Shown here one piece after another: positions 27,601-36,300 of a DNA stretch of 64,000 nt (position 1 is the stretch's first letter; each line of letters begins with the position of its first letter). Made by a program: the position numbers and the translations under genes. Origin of the DNA: Cyclobacteriaceae bacterium (lineage in GTDB: Bacteria; Bacteroidota; Bacteroidia; Cytophagales; Cyclobacteriaceae); NCBI GenBank assembly GCA_016786585.1, contig JAEUUI010000026.1, positions 1-64,000 of the forward strand, in the 5' to 3' direction. The notes beneath the pieces were generated by a model that was not told the origin of the DNA, made no database searches, and worked only from the letters and a program-made list of their open reading frames with translations.

Positions 27601-28263
27601 ATCCCGGATCAAAAATCGTACGACACGCTGGAAGAGGTTAAGAAGATTCCGGGTCTTGAAAATCTGCCGATCATCATCTTTACCGGCAAGAGCCTTTCTA
27701 AAACCGAAGAGGTGCGAATTAAGAAATATGCGGATTCAATTGTGATCAAAACTGCGCATTCGTACAAGCGTATCCTGGACGAAGTTTCGTTGTTCCTTCA
27801 CCTGGTAGAAAATAAGGATAAGAAAAACGAAAGCTCAACTAACTATAATAAGCTCGGAGCGCTGAATGAAGTTCTTAAAAACAAAACGGTACTGATTGCA
27901 GATGATGACATGCGGAATATTTTCTCGCTCACCAAAGCACTTGAAAGCTATAAGATGAATGTGATCACAGCTGTAGACGGTAAGGATGCGCTCAAGCAGC
28001 TTCGTGCGAATCAGAAGGTTGATATTGTATTGATGGATATGATGATGCCTGAAATGGATGGCTATGAATCCACCCGCGAAATCCGCAAAGACCGTAAGCT
28101 GAAAGATATCCCGGTGATAGCCGTTACCGCCAAGGCCATGATGGGCGACCGCGCCAAATGCATCAGTGCAGGCGCGTCTGACTATATCACTAAACCGGTA
28201 GATATCGACCAGTTGTTGTCGCTGCTGCGGGTATGGTTGTACGAAAGTGGAAACAGAAAGTAG
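24649..28263 (+). CDS. Hybrid sensor kinase: CHASE3-HAMP-GAF-HK-REC-REC-REC
   Basis: 1204 residues. TM1 about 11-31, CHASE3 periplasmic helices about 35-170 (DAEAAQRGYLLTKDPEFL), TM2 about 178-198, HAMP about 226-272, GAF about 285-432, Gln/Glu-rich coiled coil to 524, HisKA H536 ([12 protein letters not shown]), HATPase about 640-760, then three receivers at about 812-925, 940-1060 and 1085-1200. REC3 ends the phosphorelay type (ADDDMRN, LMDMMMPEMDG, TKPV). REC2 has EEN at its acid pocket and KTA instead of KP, so its metal binding may be impaired. The stop is directly followed by the ATG of a stand-alone regulator. Confidence 0.95.
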   Translation: MSKNYKRNLRIGFGVSLLILLITSVASFISIRSLLNSADLVDHTNEVIIQLNSIEAGLRDAEAAQRGYLLTKDPEFLLPYEKAKKRTVESQASAKRLTTDNSQQQATIDELKRLIDNRLEVMRNVVAIFDSTGTISLVNVQRGKDFTDSIRLNIELMKSREQQLMLARTERMNVFAMYTPVLIVAGAIIALIITVSFYSRVSSDFEEKSRLQTELQEKDRVITQRIDIIRSIADKISGGNYAVRVTDDQSDALGNVAGALNKMATSLQTSFTLLSDNEWLQTGVNQLNEVIIGEKPLNKLCQDILEFVCTYTNSQTGAFYVSEHDDLVLQAGYAYMPGASSRVFKIGEGFIGQAVVSGKLMELKEIPEESIYISFTSANAKPKHIVAIPLFDGYSIRGGIELASLGIFSGRELEFMKAAARNISIAITVAQNRKRMQELLEETQSQSEELQAQHSELENMNSELEVQAEKLQASEEELRVQQEELKQANQELEERSRLLEERNQVITERNFEIQAKAKELELTTKYKSEFLANMSHELRTPLNSILLLSRLMGENTEKNLSSDQVEYARVIQSSGQGLLSLIDEILDLSKIESGKMELEYMPVSMKDIGKEMQALFNPVAVDKGIELRVKIDSTVPEKIETDKLRLEQVIRNLLSNAIKFTASGYVSLDIKLSDQYRDHLEILVKDTGIGIPEEKQKLVFEAFQQADGSTRRKYGGTGLGLSISRELIKLLGGEIELKSVVGEGSEFTLHLPIQRIGSQKRILTHNPLEDIIEESADEIIPVQKVSAKYISSDIPENIPDDRGSVKPGDNVMLIIEDDINFAKSLLEFTRKRGYKGVVAVRGDEGLELAHQLLPIGILLDIQLPVMSGWEVMDELKSSPETRHIPVHIMSSYELKSESLVKGAVDFINKPMAFDKMQNIFEKIEYVLTHHPKKVLIVEENTKHAKALAYFLETYDINLEVKTGVADAVSSLKQENIDCVILDMGIPDQKSYDTLEEVKKIPGLENLPIIIFTGKSLSKTEEVRIKKYADSIVIKTAHSYKRILDEVSLFLHLVENKDKKNESSTNYNKLGALNEVLKNKTVLIADDDMRNIFSLTKALESYKMNVITAVDGKDALKQLRANQKVDIVLMDMMMPEMDGYESTREIRKDRKLKDIPVIAVTAKAMMGDRAKCISAGASDYITKPVDIDQLLSLLRVWLYESGNRK

Positions 28264-28635
28264 ATGAAGTCCATGAGAAAGAAAGTCCTCATCGTTGACG
28301 ATGATATGCGCAACATTTTTGCGCTTACCGCTGTTTTAAAATCAAAAGGCTATCCGTGCGTTTCTTCCCCCGGCTCGCTGGAGGCCCTGAAATTGCTAAG
28401 CAGTAATCATGATGTAGGAATTGTACTGCTGGATATGATGATGCCGGAGATGGATGGATACGAGATGCTGGCAACCCTGCGAAAGGGGTCAAGTGCTGAT
28501 TTGCCCGTGATAGCCGTTACAGCCCAGGCCATGGTAGGAGACCGCGAGAAGTGTCTTGCCGCCGGAGCGGATGATTATGTGTCGAAACCTGTTGATGTTG
28601 ATAAGTTAACTGATATTCTGGATAAGTATCTTTAA
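28264..28635 (+). CDS. Stand-alone response regulator (REC only)
   Basis: 123 residues, a single receiver with VDDD at the acid pocket, phosphoacceptor D57 in LLDMMMPEMDG, T in AVTAQ and K in SKPV. It is close in sequence to REC3 of the kinase just upstream, and its ATG directly follows that gene's stop (TAGATG), so it is coupled with it. It has no output domain and is likely a diffusible phosphate carrier or a regulator of protein contacts. The CheR gene follows after 2 bp. Confidence 0.93.
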   Translation: MKSMRKKVLIVDDDMRNIFALTAVLKSKGYPCVSSPGSLEALKLLSSNHDVGIVLLDMMMPEMDGYEMLATLRKGSSADLPVIAVTAQAMVGDREKCLAAGADDYVSKPVDVDKLTDILDKYL

Positions 28636-28637
28636 AA

Positions 28638-29465
28638 ATGAGTGCTGATCTTAACCTGACCGATGAACAAATCGCGATCATCCTTTCTGATCTCATTGAA
28701 CATTATGGGTACGATTTCACCAATTATTCTGCTGCTTCGCTGAAAAGGCGCATACAGCGCTTACTGACGATGGATAAGGTGGTGAGCTTTGCAGAGTTTA
28801 GGCACCGCATTCAGCGTGATGCCGATTACTTCAAACGGTTTGTGGAGCAGGTTACCGTAAACGTGACGGAGATGTTTCGCGATGCGCATTTCTACCGCAC
28901 ATTGCGCGAACAGGTTATTCCGGAACTAGCAACAAGGCCGTTAATCCGTATCTGGCATGCCGGCTGTTCTACGGGCGAAGAAGTTTACTCGATGGCCATC
29001 CTGCTGCAGGAAGCAAACCTGCTGCACAAGTCATTACTCTATGCAACCGATATCAACCCGGCCGTGCTGGAAAAAGTGCGGCTTGGAATGTTTCCGATGA
29101 GCCAGATGAAGCAGTATTCTGAAAATTATATTCATTCGGGCGGACGAAACGATTTCTCGAAATACTATATCGCACAGTATGATACCGCCAAGTTCGATGA
29201 GTCGTTCAAGAGCCGCATTATTTTGGCTACACACAATCTTGTTTCGGATACGTCTTTTAACGAGTTTCAGCTTATCCTTTGCAGGAACGTGATGATCTAT
29301 TTCGACAAAGAATTGCAGGACCGCGCGTTGGAACTGTTCGACAACAGTCTTGAAAAACTTGGCTTTCTGGCACTTGGATCGAAAGAGACACTTAAGTTTT
29401 CTTCGGTTATGAGTCGTTACAAACAACTAGACAATAAGGAAAAAATCTGGAGGAAAGTTAGCTAG
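28638..29465 (+). CDS. cheR: CheR-type protein-glutamate O-methyltransferase
   Basis: 275 residues. N-terminal helical domain (about 1-75, LKRRIQRLL) followed by the SAM-binding domain with WHAGCSTGEEVYSMA near 107, ATDIN near 140 and LILCRNVMIYF near 215, the classical CheR order. It should use S-adenosylmethionine to methylate glutamate side chains on a receptor-type coiled coil. It has no TPR or pentapeptide-binding insertion that I can identify. It sits between a receiver protein and CheB, 2 and 5 bp away, but no chemoreceptor, CheA or CheW is in the window. Confidence 0.93.
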   Translation: MSADLNLTDEQIAIILSDLIEHYGYDFTNYSAASLKRRIQRLLTMDKVVSFAEFRHRIQRDADYFKRFVEQVTVNVTEMFRDAHFYRTLREQVIPELATRPLIRIWHAGCSTGEEVYSMAILLQEANLLHKSLLYATDINPAVLEKVRLGMFPMSQMKQYSENYIHSGGRNDFSKYYIAQYDTAKFDESFKSRIILATHNLVSDTSFNEFQLILCRNVMIYFDKELQDRALELFDNSLEKLGFLALGSKETLKFSSVMSRYKQLDNKEKIWRKVS

Positions 29466-29470
29466 AGCAT

Positions 29471-30043
29471 ATGCGGCCCGACTTTAACATTGTAGTTATC
29501 GGTGGTTCTGCGGGAAGTTTAAGCCGTGTACTCCGCCTCTTACCTCATCTGACAAAGAAGCTTAACATCAGCGTGATTCTCATTTTCCATCGGAGAGAAG
29601 ATGAAGATTCTGTGCTTCATGATGTACTTGCCTACAAATCAGAATTTATTGTGAAGGAAGTGGAAGATAAAGATTCCATCATGCGGCATCATATTTACAT
29701 TGCGCCGGCTGACTATCATCTTTTGCTGGAGAAGAACCTGACGTTTTCGCTTGATATCTCTGAAAAGGTAAACTTTAGCCGTCCGAGTATTGATGTAACG
29801 TTCGAATCGGCAGCAGATGCATTTGGCGAGTCGGTAACGGGGTTGTTGCTTTCGGGCGCTAATGCTGACGGTGTAGTTGGCCTTGAGGCGATTCGTAAAC
29901 ACGGAGGTAAGATTGCCGTTCAGGATCCCCGAAGCGCGGAGGTGTCTTATATGCCTCAACAGGCAGTGGACAGGCTAGCAATCGATTTATTGCTTACCGA
30001 GTTTAACATCGAAGATTTCCTGAATCTGGTAAACCGTAAATAG
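29471..30043 (+). CDS. cheB: CheB-type methylesterase, catalytic domain only
   Basis: 190 residues. The Ser of the triad lies in IGGSAGS (about 11-17), the His in ILIFHRRED, the Asp in LLLSGANADGVVG; all match CheB methylesterases. The N-terminal receiver of classical CheB is absent, so control must come from other proteins, for instance the receiver two genes upstream. It would remove methyl groups added by CheR or deamidate Gln. The last gene of the six-gene + strand run; its stop abuts that of the convergent regulator gene at 30044. Confidence 0.9.
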   Translation: MRPDFNIVVIGGSAGSLSRVLRLLPHLTKKLNISVILIFHRREDEDSVLHDVLAYKSEFIVKEVEDKDSIMRHHIYIAPADYHLLLEKNLTFSLDISEKVNFSRPSIDVTFESAADAFGESVTGLLLSGANADGVVGLEAIRKHGGKIAVQDPRSAEVSYMPQQAVDRLAIDLLLTEFNIEDFLNLVNRK

Positions 30044-30445
30044 TTAAAGCTGTTTATTTACCGTAGCCAGCACCGCTGCAAATTCGACAATGGTGGAAGG
30101 CTTCACAATAAAATCACGTGCGCCGAGTTCCTTAATCTTCCCGATAATTTTGGGATCCGAAGAAGTAGAGCACATGTAGATGGGAACGTTCTCAAGCTTG
30201 TCAAACTTACGCAGCGCTTCCAGGCATTCAATGCCGTTCATGCGGGGCATATTCACGTCAAGAAAAATGCATTCGGGCTTCAGGGAATTTTCATTGCGCA
30301 GCCTTTCCAGCGCGTGCACTCCATCGTTGGCAAACGTGCACTCAATGTTCGGGTCAACCTTTTCCACGGCCATGACAAATATCTCCTGGTCGTCCAGATC
30401 GTCATCAATTACAAACCATAGCTTTCGGTTGGAAGCGGTATTCAT
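30044..30445 (-). CDS. Stand-alone response regulator, Rcp1-like
   Basis: 133 residues. Receiver with IDDD near 14, D63 in CIFLDVNMPRMNG, S/T in YMCSTSS and K in IVKPST. The layout (long beta4 region, Asn after MP) resembles the Rcp1-type regulators that pair with phytochrome-like or hybrid kinases. It is transcribed away from CheB in tandem with a second similar regulator 14 bp upstream. No output domain. Confidence 0.92.
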   Translation of the reverse strand: MNTASNRKLWFVIDDDLDDQEIFVMAVEKVDPNIECTFANDGVHALERLRNENSLKPECIFLDVNMPRMNGIECLEALRKFDKLENVPIYMCSTSSDPKIIGKIKELGARDFIVKPSTIVEFAAVLATVNKQL

Positions 30446-30459
30446 TACGGGTAAAGTAC

Positions 30460-30906
30460 TTAAGCGTTTACGACAAATTGTGATTTCTGTGGAAAATACA
30501 TCGTTCTTTTCCAGTCGATGGCAAGAATGCGTTCGAGAATGCTTTTCAGATCGCTGATTGAGTTCGGTTTAATAACAAATAGGTTTGAGCCTTCCCGATA
30601 ACAATACTCAACACTGTTCAGATCGTTAAGGGACGAGTATACGATAATCGGCAGACTATCATACTTCTTATTTGCCCGGATTTCTTTCAGGCATTGTTTT
30701 CCATCGGTACACGGCATCAATAGATCAAGAAACAGGATATCCGGAAGTTCATCGTTCAGACTCTTCAGGAGTATTTCCCCATTTTCGGCCCGTTTCAATA
30801 CATAGGTGAAAGATGTTTCTTTTATCGCAATCGAAAAGATCAAATAGTCATCATCATCATCTTCCGCAATCAGAATGTTAACAGGAGTATTTGAAGTAAG
30901 ATTCAT
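30460..30906 (-). CDS. Stand-alone response regulator, Rcp1-like (second)
   Basis: 148 residues. Receiver with an extended acidic pocket AEDDDDD near 14-20, D61 in FLDLLMPCTDG, S in VYSSLN and K in VIKPNS. It has a C-terminal extension (about 130-148, DWKRTMYFPQKSQ) lacking in its neighbour. Tandem with the 30044 gene and likely cotranscribed; the two are diverged, suggesting different partner kinases. Confidence 0.92.
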   Translation of the reverse strand: MNLTSNTPVNILIAEDDDDDYLIFSIAIKETSFTYVLKRAENGEILLKSLNDELPDILFLDLLMPCTDGKQCLKEIRANKKYDSLPIIVYSSLNDLNSVEYCYREGSNLFVIKPNSISDLKSILERILAIDWKRTMYFPQKSQFVVNA

Positions 30907-30939
30907 AAGTATAGAAAAAGGGGTTAGTAATTATTTTAA

Positions 30940-31572
30940 TTAATAGTCGTATGATTTAACCACACTGTTAGTTTTCAAAAAATCGTTCAACTGATCAAGT
31001 TTTTCCCTGCGACCGGCAAATTCGCAAATCAATACCTGATGGGTTTCGTTTTTTAGATCACGTTCGAACCGGTATCGTACGTTCAACCGGGAAGCCTCTT
31101 CGGTTAATACCTGACGAAATAATTCCTGATTTTGTAACGTGATGCGATAGGTGCGTACCTGATGATAATTTTCAATCAGGAGTTTTACCCGTTCAAATGC
31201 TGTGAGCACAATTAGTACAACCACCGAACTCACCACGGCAATCATGTATTCACCGGCACCGACCGCCATGCCCAATGCTGCGGAAATCCAGATGGTGGTA
31301 GCGGTTGTGATTCCACTTATGGTCAGTCCGTCTTTAAAAATTACACCTGCACCCAAAAAACCAATCCCGGTAATGATGTTCGAAGCAATCCGGTCAGGGG
31401 AATTTCCCCCGATGCTGATCGAAATTTCGGTAAAGATGGTTGAGCCCAGACAGATTACAATCATCGTTCGAAGGCCCGCAGCCTTGCTCCGGTATTCACG
31501 CTCAATGCCCAGTGCAGTGCCAATCATAAATGACAATACCAGGCGAAATGCAATTTCTAAATCAAAATCCAT
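30940..31572 (-). CDS. MgtC/SapB-family membrane protein
   Basis: 210 residues. Four to five membrane helices over the first 125 residues with the family phrases TALGIEREYRSKAAGLRTM and GIGFLGAGVIFKDG; the cytoplasmic C-terminal domain (about 135-210) is ACT-like. MgtC proteins affect magnesium or phosphate homeostasis and envelope energetics. It lies in the middle of the signalling cluster, downstream by 1 bp of a 77-aa gene and upstream of the two regulators, so it may be cotranscribed with them; a functional link is not shown. Confidence 0.9.
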   Translation of the reverse strand: MDFDLEIAFRLVLSFMIGTALGIEREYRSKAAGLRTMIVICLGSTIFTEISISIGGNSPDRIASNIITGIGFLGAGVIFKDGLTISGITTATTIWISAALGMAVGAGEYMIAVVSSVVVLIVLTAFERVKLLIENYHQVRTYRITLQNQELFRQVLTEEASRLNVRYRFERDLKNETHQVLICEFAGRREKLDQLNDFLKTNSVVKSYDY

Positions 31573-31573
31573 A

Positions 31574-31807
31574 CTACATCAGGGTTGCGTATCGGGCTTT
31601 ACCTAAAAGGGTAAATTCGATAACAATGTTGTTTTGATTAAAGTTGGAATACAAGAGTTTGATTAAATCCATGTTCTGCATGGTATTAGCCAGATCAAAG
31701 CCGTCCTGAAATTTATGCTGATCCCATCCGAGTGCTTCCATTACATTTCCGAATCCACGCATACCGAGTTTTTTGATCACTGTATCCATCAATTCCTGCT
31801 GTTCCAT
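31574..31807 (-). CDS. Small protein of unknown function (77 aa)
   Basis: ATG-started frame with a protein-like helical composition (ELMDTVIKKLGMRGFGNVMEALGWD) and no membrane segment. Its stop is one base before the ATG of the MgtC-like gene, strongly suggesting one transcript. No family recognised. The first 30 residues look like a small helical bundle; the last third (NIVIEFTLLGKARYATLM) is beta-like. Confidence 0.6.
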   Translation of the reverse strand: MEQQELMDTVIKKLGMRGFGNVMEALGWDQHKFQDGFDLANTMQNMDLIKLLYSNFNQNNIVIEFTLLGKARYATLM

Positions 31808-31872
31808 ACTGTAATGATCAACAACAAAGATGACAATTGCGAATTCAGACGATTGTTTTTCAATATTGGAAC

Positions 31873-31880
31873 TAAATTTG
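31873..31880 (+). promoter_or_regulatory. -7 element before the 70-aa gene
   Basis: TAAATTTG is a perfect TAnnTTTG 22 bp before the ATG at 31903. The closest -33-like box, ATTG at 31852-31855, is at a spacing of 17, slightly short. Confidence 0.4.
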
Positions 31881-31902
31881 ATAATTGTACATTATTTAGC
31901 AT

Positions 31903-32115
31903 ATGAGTCGCGCATTTATCAAGGAAGGGGATGATCAATGGCTGGAAGATATTGCACCAACGATGTCGGCCCTGATCAGTTTTCTGACACGTGAAAACAA
32001 TGGTATTCGGGTTTATGAAACAGGTACTCATAAAAGTGATGATGGTTCAGAGATCGTTACGATGAGTAACGGCCTTTCGTATTCAAAATCGACCGGACGC
32101 TGGAAAGTCATTTAA
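31903..32115 (+). CDS. Small soluble protein of unknown function (70 aa)
   Basis: MSRAFIKEGDDQWLEDIAPT opens an ATG-started frame with its own promoter element. The middle (ALISFLTRENNGIRVYETG) and the end (SNGLSYSKSTGRWKVI) have a conserved feel and I recall similar short proteins in Bacteroidota, but no function is known. The 3' end overlaps by 8 bp the 3' end of the convergent REC-kinase gene. No signal peptide or membrane segment. Confidence 0.7.
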   Translation: MSRAFIKEGDDQWLEDIAPTMSALISFLTRENNGIRVYETGTHKSDDGSEIVTMSNGLSYSKSTGRWKVI

Positions 32116-33319
32116 CGGGAAATGAAATTATAAACGTTGAACCCTGATTCACCAGGCTGCGGGCCGAGATGAATCCCTGATGCTGCTCGACAATTTTTTT
32201 ACAAAGCGCTAACCCGATCCCCGTGCCTTCAAACTCACCGTTGTTGTGCAGCCTGCGAAACATTCCGAAAATATCCTCGGCATACTTTTGCTCGAACCCG
32301 ATTCCGTTATCTTCCACATAAATTCTCACATAGCGATTAATCGCTGAAGTCTCGTTCATTGTATCGGATCGAATGCTGATTAATGGCTTAACATCCGGCT
32401 TCTTGTATTTGAGTGCATTTGAGATCAGGTTTTGAAATAACGGACGCATTAATCTTGCGCTGGCATACAAGGTTGGTAAATTATCGATTGTGATCTTCGC
32501 GTCTTTTTCACGGATTTCGTCCGCCAGATCAGAAAGCAAGTCCCGAAGTGTATCGTTTAGATTAACAGATGTGAAGTCGGCCGGCTCGGCTGTAAGTTTT
32601 GAAAAGGCGAGAATATCGGCAATCAACGTTTGTGTTCGTTCCGCTGCGCGCTGAATTCGTGTGATGAGGTCAATATCATCCTGCGATTCTTTATGACGCT
32701 GATATAACCGATCGCTGAACATCCGGATTTTACGCAACGGCTCCTGTAAATCGTGTGACGCCATGAATGCAAAACGTTCCAGATTCTTGTTTGCGTTTTC
32801 CAGATCGGCAATGTTGGTCAGGAGCTTCCGGTTAAGTGAATTAACTTTCTCTTCCGAGAGCATCCGGTCTTTGATTTCAATCTCCAGGCTTTTGTTAATG
32901 GCCACAAGCTTTTGTTCCTGTTCCACCAGCAGCCGGTTCTTTTTATACAGATCAATCAGCACTCCAACCTTTGCCCGGAGAATGTCGGGATTGATTGGCT
33001 TGAAGATGTAATCGATCGCACCCGACTGGTATCCCTTGTACATGTTATCATCGCCATAATTGTTGGCTGTAATGAAAATGATCGGAATATGCTTCAGCTT
33101 TTCACGTTCATAGATCAGCGATGCGGTTTCAAAGCCATTCAGGTTAGGCATCTTCACGTCCATGAGAATCATGGCAAAGTCAAACTCGGTCAGGAGGATT
33201 TTTAATGCCTCCCGGCCGGAATGCGCTTTCACAAACCGGTAGCCGCTCGGTTCGAGAATTGTCTCAATCGAGAGCAGGTTGTCTTCCCGGTCGTCAACTA
33301 ACAGAATCTTAGGCTGCAT
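32108..33319 (-). CDS. Response regulator–histidine kinase (cytoplasmic)
   Basis: 403 residues, no membrane segment. REC 1-120 with VDDRED, D54 in LMDVKMPNLNG and FKPI; coiled coil to about 175; HisKA with H189 in AFMASHDLQEPLRK; HATPase with NLISNALKYK, DNGIGFEQ and GTGIGLALCKK. Architecture and sequence follow the kinase at 23055, minus the PAS domain, so the two are probably paralogues. Its start is 1 bp downstream of the poly-HAMP kinase stop, so both are likely transcribed together, letting the big hybrid feed phosphate to this receiver. Confidence 0.92.
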   Translation of the reverse strand: MQPKILLVDDREDNLLSIETILEPSGYRFVKAHSGREALKILLTEFDFAMILMDVKMPNLNGFETASLIYEREKLKHIPIIFITANNYGDDNMYKGYQSGAIDYIFKPINPDILRAKVGVLIDLYKKNRLLVEQEQKLVAINKSLEIEIKDRMLSEEKVNSLNRKLLTNIADLENANKNLERFAFMASHDLQEPLRKIRMFSDRLYQRHKESQDDIDLITRIQRAAERTQTLIADILAFSKLTAEPADFTSVNLNDTLRDLLSDLADEIREKDAKITIDNLPTLYASARLMRPLFQNLISNALKYKKPDVKPLISIRSDTMNETSAINRYVRIYVEDNGIGFEQKYAEDIFGMFRRLHNNGEFEGTGIGLALCKKIVEQHQGFISARSLVNQGSTFIISFPVK

Positions 33320-33320
33320 A

Positions 33321-36300
33321 TTACTTACAGAACCACAGACGCATCAACGATAACAACTGATCTATCTTAACGGGCTTCGTGATATAATCCGAAGCTCCGG
33401 CTTCAATACATTTCTGCCGGTCGCCCTTCATTGCTTTTGCTGTTACAGCAATGATCGGCAGTGTACTGTTTTTATGTTCGCGCCTGATCTTCTGCGTAGT
33501 TTCATAACCATCCATCTCCGGCATCATGATGTCCATCAAAACCATCTCAATTTTCGGATTTTCATTCAGCAATTGAATCGCTTCTTTTCCGGATTCCGCT
33601 GTTATCACGTTGATGTTGAATCGCTCGAACACCGTTGTTAATGCGAAGAGGTTCCGAACGTCATCATCCACTACGAGAATGTTCTTACCCGTAAGAATAT
33701 CTTCTTTGTTTCGGATGTTTTCAATGATCCGCTGTTTTTCAGGAGCGATATCCTTGTGATTGATGTGCAGGTGGGAGATTGTCTCTTCCAGCAGGTACTC
33801 AATCGAGTTTGCGCTCTTGGTAATCAGCGAACTGGAATTCAGGTTGATATTGCTCAACTCCGTTTTGTTAAAATCCTTCGCGGAATAAACAATCAGGGGC
33901 GTCAGCTTCTTTTTCAACTTGTTGATTTGATGGATCAGGTCAAGTCCGGTAACATCCGGTAATGTGTAATCAAGAATTACACAATCGTATACCTCATCTT
34001 TCATCAGTTTAATCGCCTTCTTGCCGTTATCGGCTATTGTTACGTTCAGCTTTTCATCCTGTAACATTTTCGCAATTTGTGATGAATCAATCTCATTATC
34101 TTCTATCACCAGTACGTTACGAACTGACTTATTGTGGTACGAAACGATATCGTTAAACAAGTCGTTGAGTATATCGTTATTCAAAGGCTTCAACAGGAAG
34201 CTTCGCGCACCACGCTTGAGCGCCAGCGTACGATTTTCTTCCCCTGAAATCACGTGAATCGGAATGTGCCGGTAATTCATATCGTTACGGAGCAACTCGA
34301 TCACTTTCCAGCCACTTGTTTCCGGCAATTTTACATCCAGTGTAATGGCAATAGGAGAGAAGCGGTTGATAAAGTCAAACACTTCAAGGTAGTTCGTTGC
34401 CATTACAGCCTTCAGTCCGTTCTCGTGCGCTTTCTCCAGGATAATTTTGCCAAAGCGAAGATCATCTTCTACCACCAGCACTACCTGGTCGTTGGCCTGG
34501 ATGTGATCGCGGTCATCGCCCGTTTCGTTGAGCATTTCATTCACCACCTCTTTACGCGAATCAAGTGCTGCAGTGGCGGTGCGAATCTCTGCACCCGGAA
34601 CGTCTGTTTGGTATTGCTGAATAACTTTCAAACTTTCCGGTGTGTTGCGCGGAGTGGTATCAGCAATACCTTCCATCGGCAGATACAAGGTAAACGTACT
34701 TCCGATGCCGGCCTGGCTGTCGAGTTCGATCGTACCGCCTAACAATTCGGCAAGACCGCGGCTGATCGATAGCCCCAATCCGGTACCACCATACTTCCGG
34801 CTGGTTGAACCCTCTGCCTGCTGGAACGCTTCGAAGATGATCTGCTGTTTCTCCTGCGGGATACCGATACCGGTATCGCTGATGGAGAAGCCGATAACTT
34901 TGGCTGCATTGTCGAGGTTTTGGTTGCCAGGCTTCCAGCTTTTGTTCGCCACGAATACGTTGAGCTTAACTTCGCCTTTTTCCGTGAACTTGAACGCGTT
35001 CGACAACAGGTTTTTCAAAATCTGGTTGAGACGCTGAATATCGGTTTCTATTGAACCGGGCAATGAGATGTCGGTTTCGATTTTGAACCGCAGACTTCTT
35101 GCTTCGGAGATCGGCTTGAAGGTAGTTTCCACAAACGAAGCGATTTCCGAAATCCGAACCGTTGAAATATTAGCCGAAATAAATCCGGATTCGATTTTTG
35201 AAAGGTCAAGGATGTCGTTAATCAACTGAATCAAGTCGTCACCGCACGAGTGAATAGTTTTTGCATACCGAACCTGTTTATCGTTCAGGTTACCTTCGGC
35301 ATTTTCATACAATTGCTGCGCGAGGATTAACAAGCTGTTAAGCGGAGTTCTTAATTCGTGCGACATGTTCGCAAGGAACTCAGATTTATATTTGGAGGTC
35401 AGCGTAAGCTGCTCGGCTTTTTCTTCGAGCGACCTGCGGGCTTCTTCCACTTCCTTGTTTTTCGCTTCAACTTCATCTTTCTGCTTTACCAGCAGGAGGG
35501 CCTTGTCCTGAAGCTCATCGTTTGTACGTCTCAATTCTTCCTGCTGGGTTTTCAATTCGCCCGCCAGCGACTGCGACTGTTCCAGAAGTTCTTCTGTACG
35601 TGTGTTTGTTTCAATCGTGTTCAACACGATACCGATACTTTCTGTAAGCTGATCGAGGAAGTCAAGGTGTGTTGCGCTGAACTGATCGAGGGAGGCAAGT
35701 TCAATAACCGCTTTCACGTTGTTTTCGAACAACACCGGAAGGATAACAAGGTTCGAAGGCTTTGCTTTACCCAACCCTGAATTAATCTTCACGTAACCAG
35801 CGGGTACGTTCGTTAACAGGATCCGTTCTTTTTCAAACGCGCACTGGCCTACCAATCCTTCGCCAATGGCAAATTCTGTCGGGATATTTTTCTCTTCTTT
35901 ATATGCATAGGCCGCAAAGAGTTTCAGTTTCTTGATCTGTGCGGTATCATCCTGACCTAAGATATAGAACGCTCCATAGTGTGCACTCACAACTTCCGCA
36001 AGTTCAGAAAGGATACGTTTCGTTACCGTGTTTAAGTCTTTCTGACCCTGCAACATCTGTGTAAACTTCGCAAGGTTCGACTTCAGCCAGTCTTGTTCCT
36101 GCGTACGCAACGTTGTTTCACGCAGGTTTGTGATCATTTGGTTGATCGTATCTTTCAATGCTTCCAATTCACCCTTCGCATCCACGCGGATCGCCCGGGT
36201 CAAATCACCTTTCGTTACCGCAGACGCTACTTCAGAAATGGAACGTACCTGGGTTGTCAGGTTAGCCGCAAGCTGGTTTACGTTTTCAGTTAAGTCTTTC

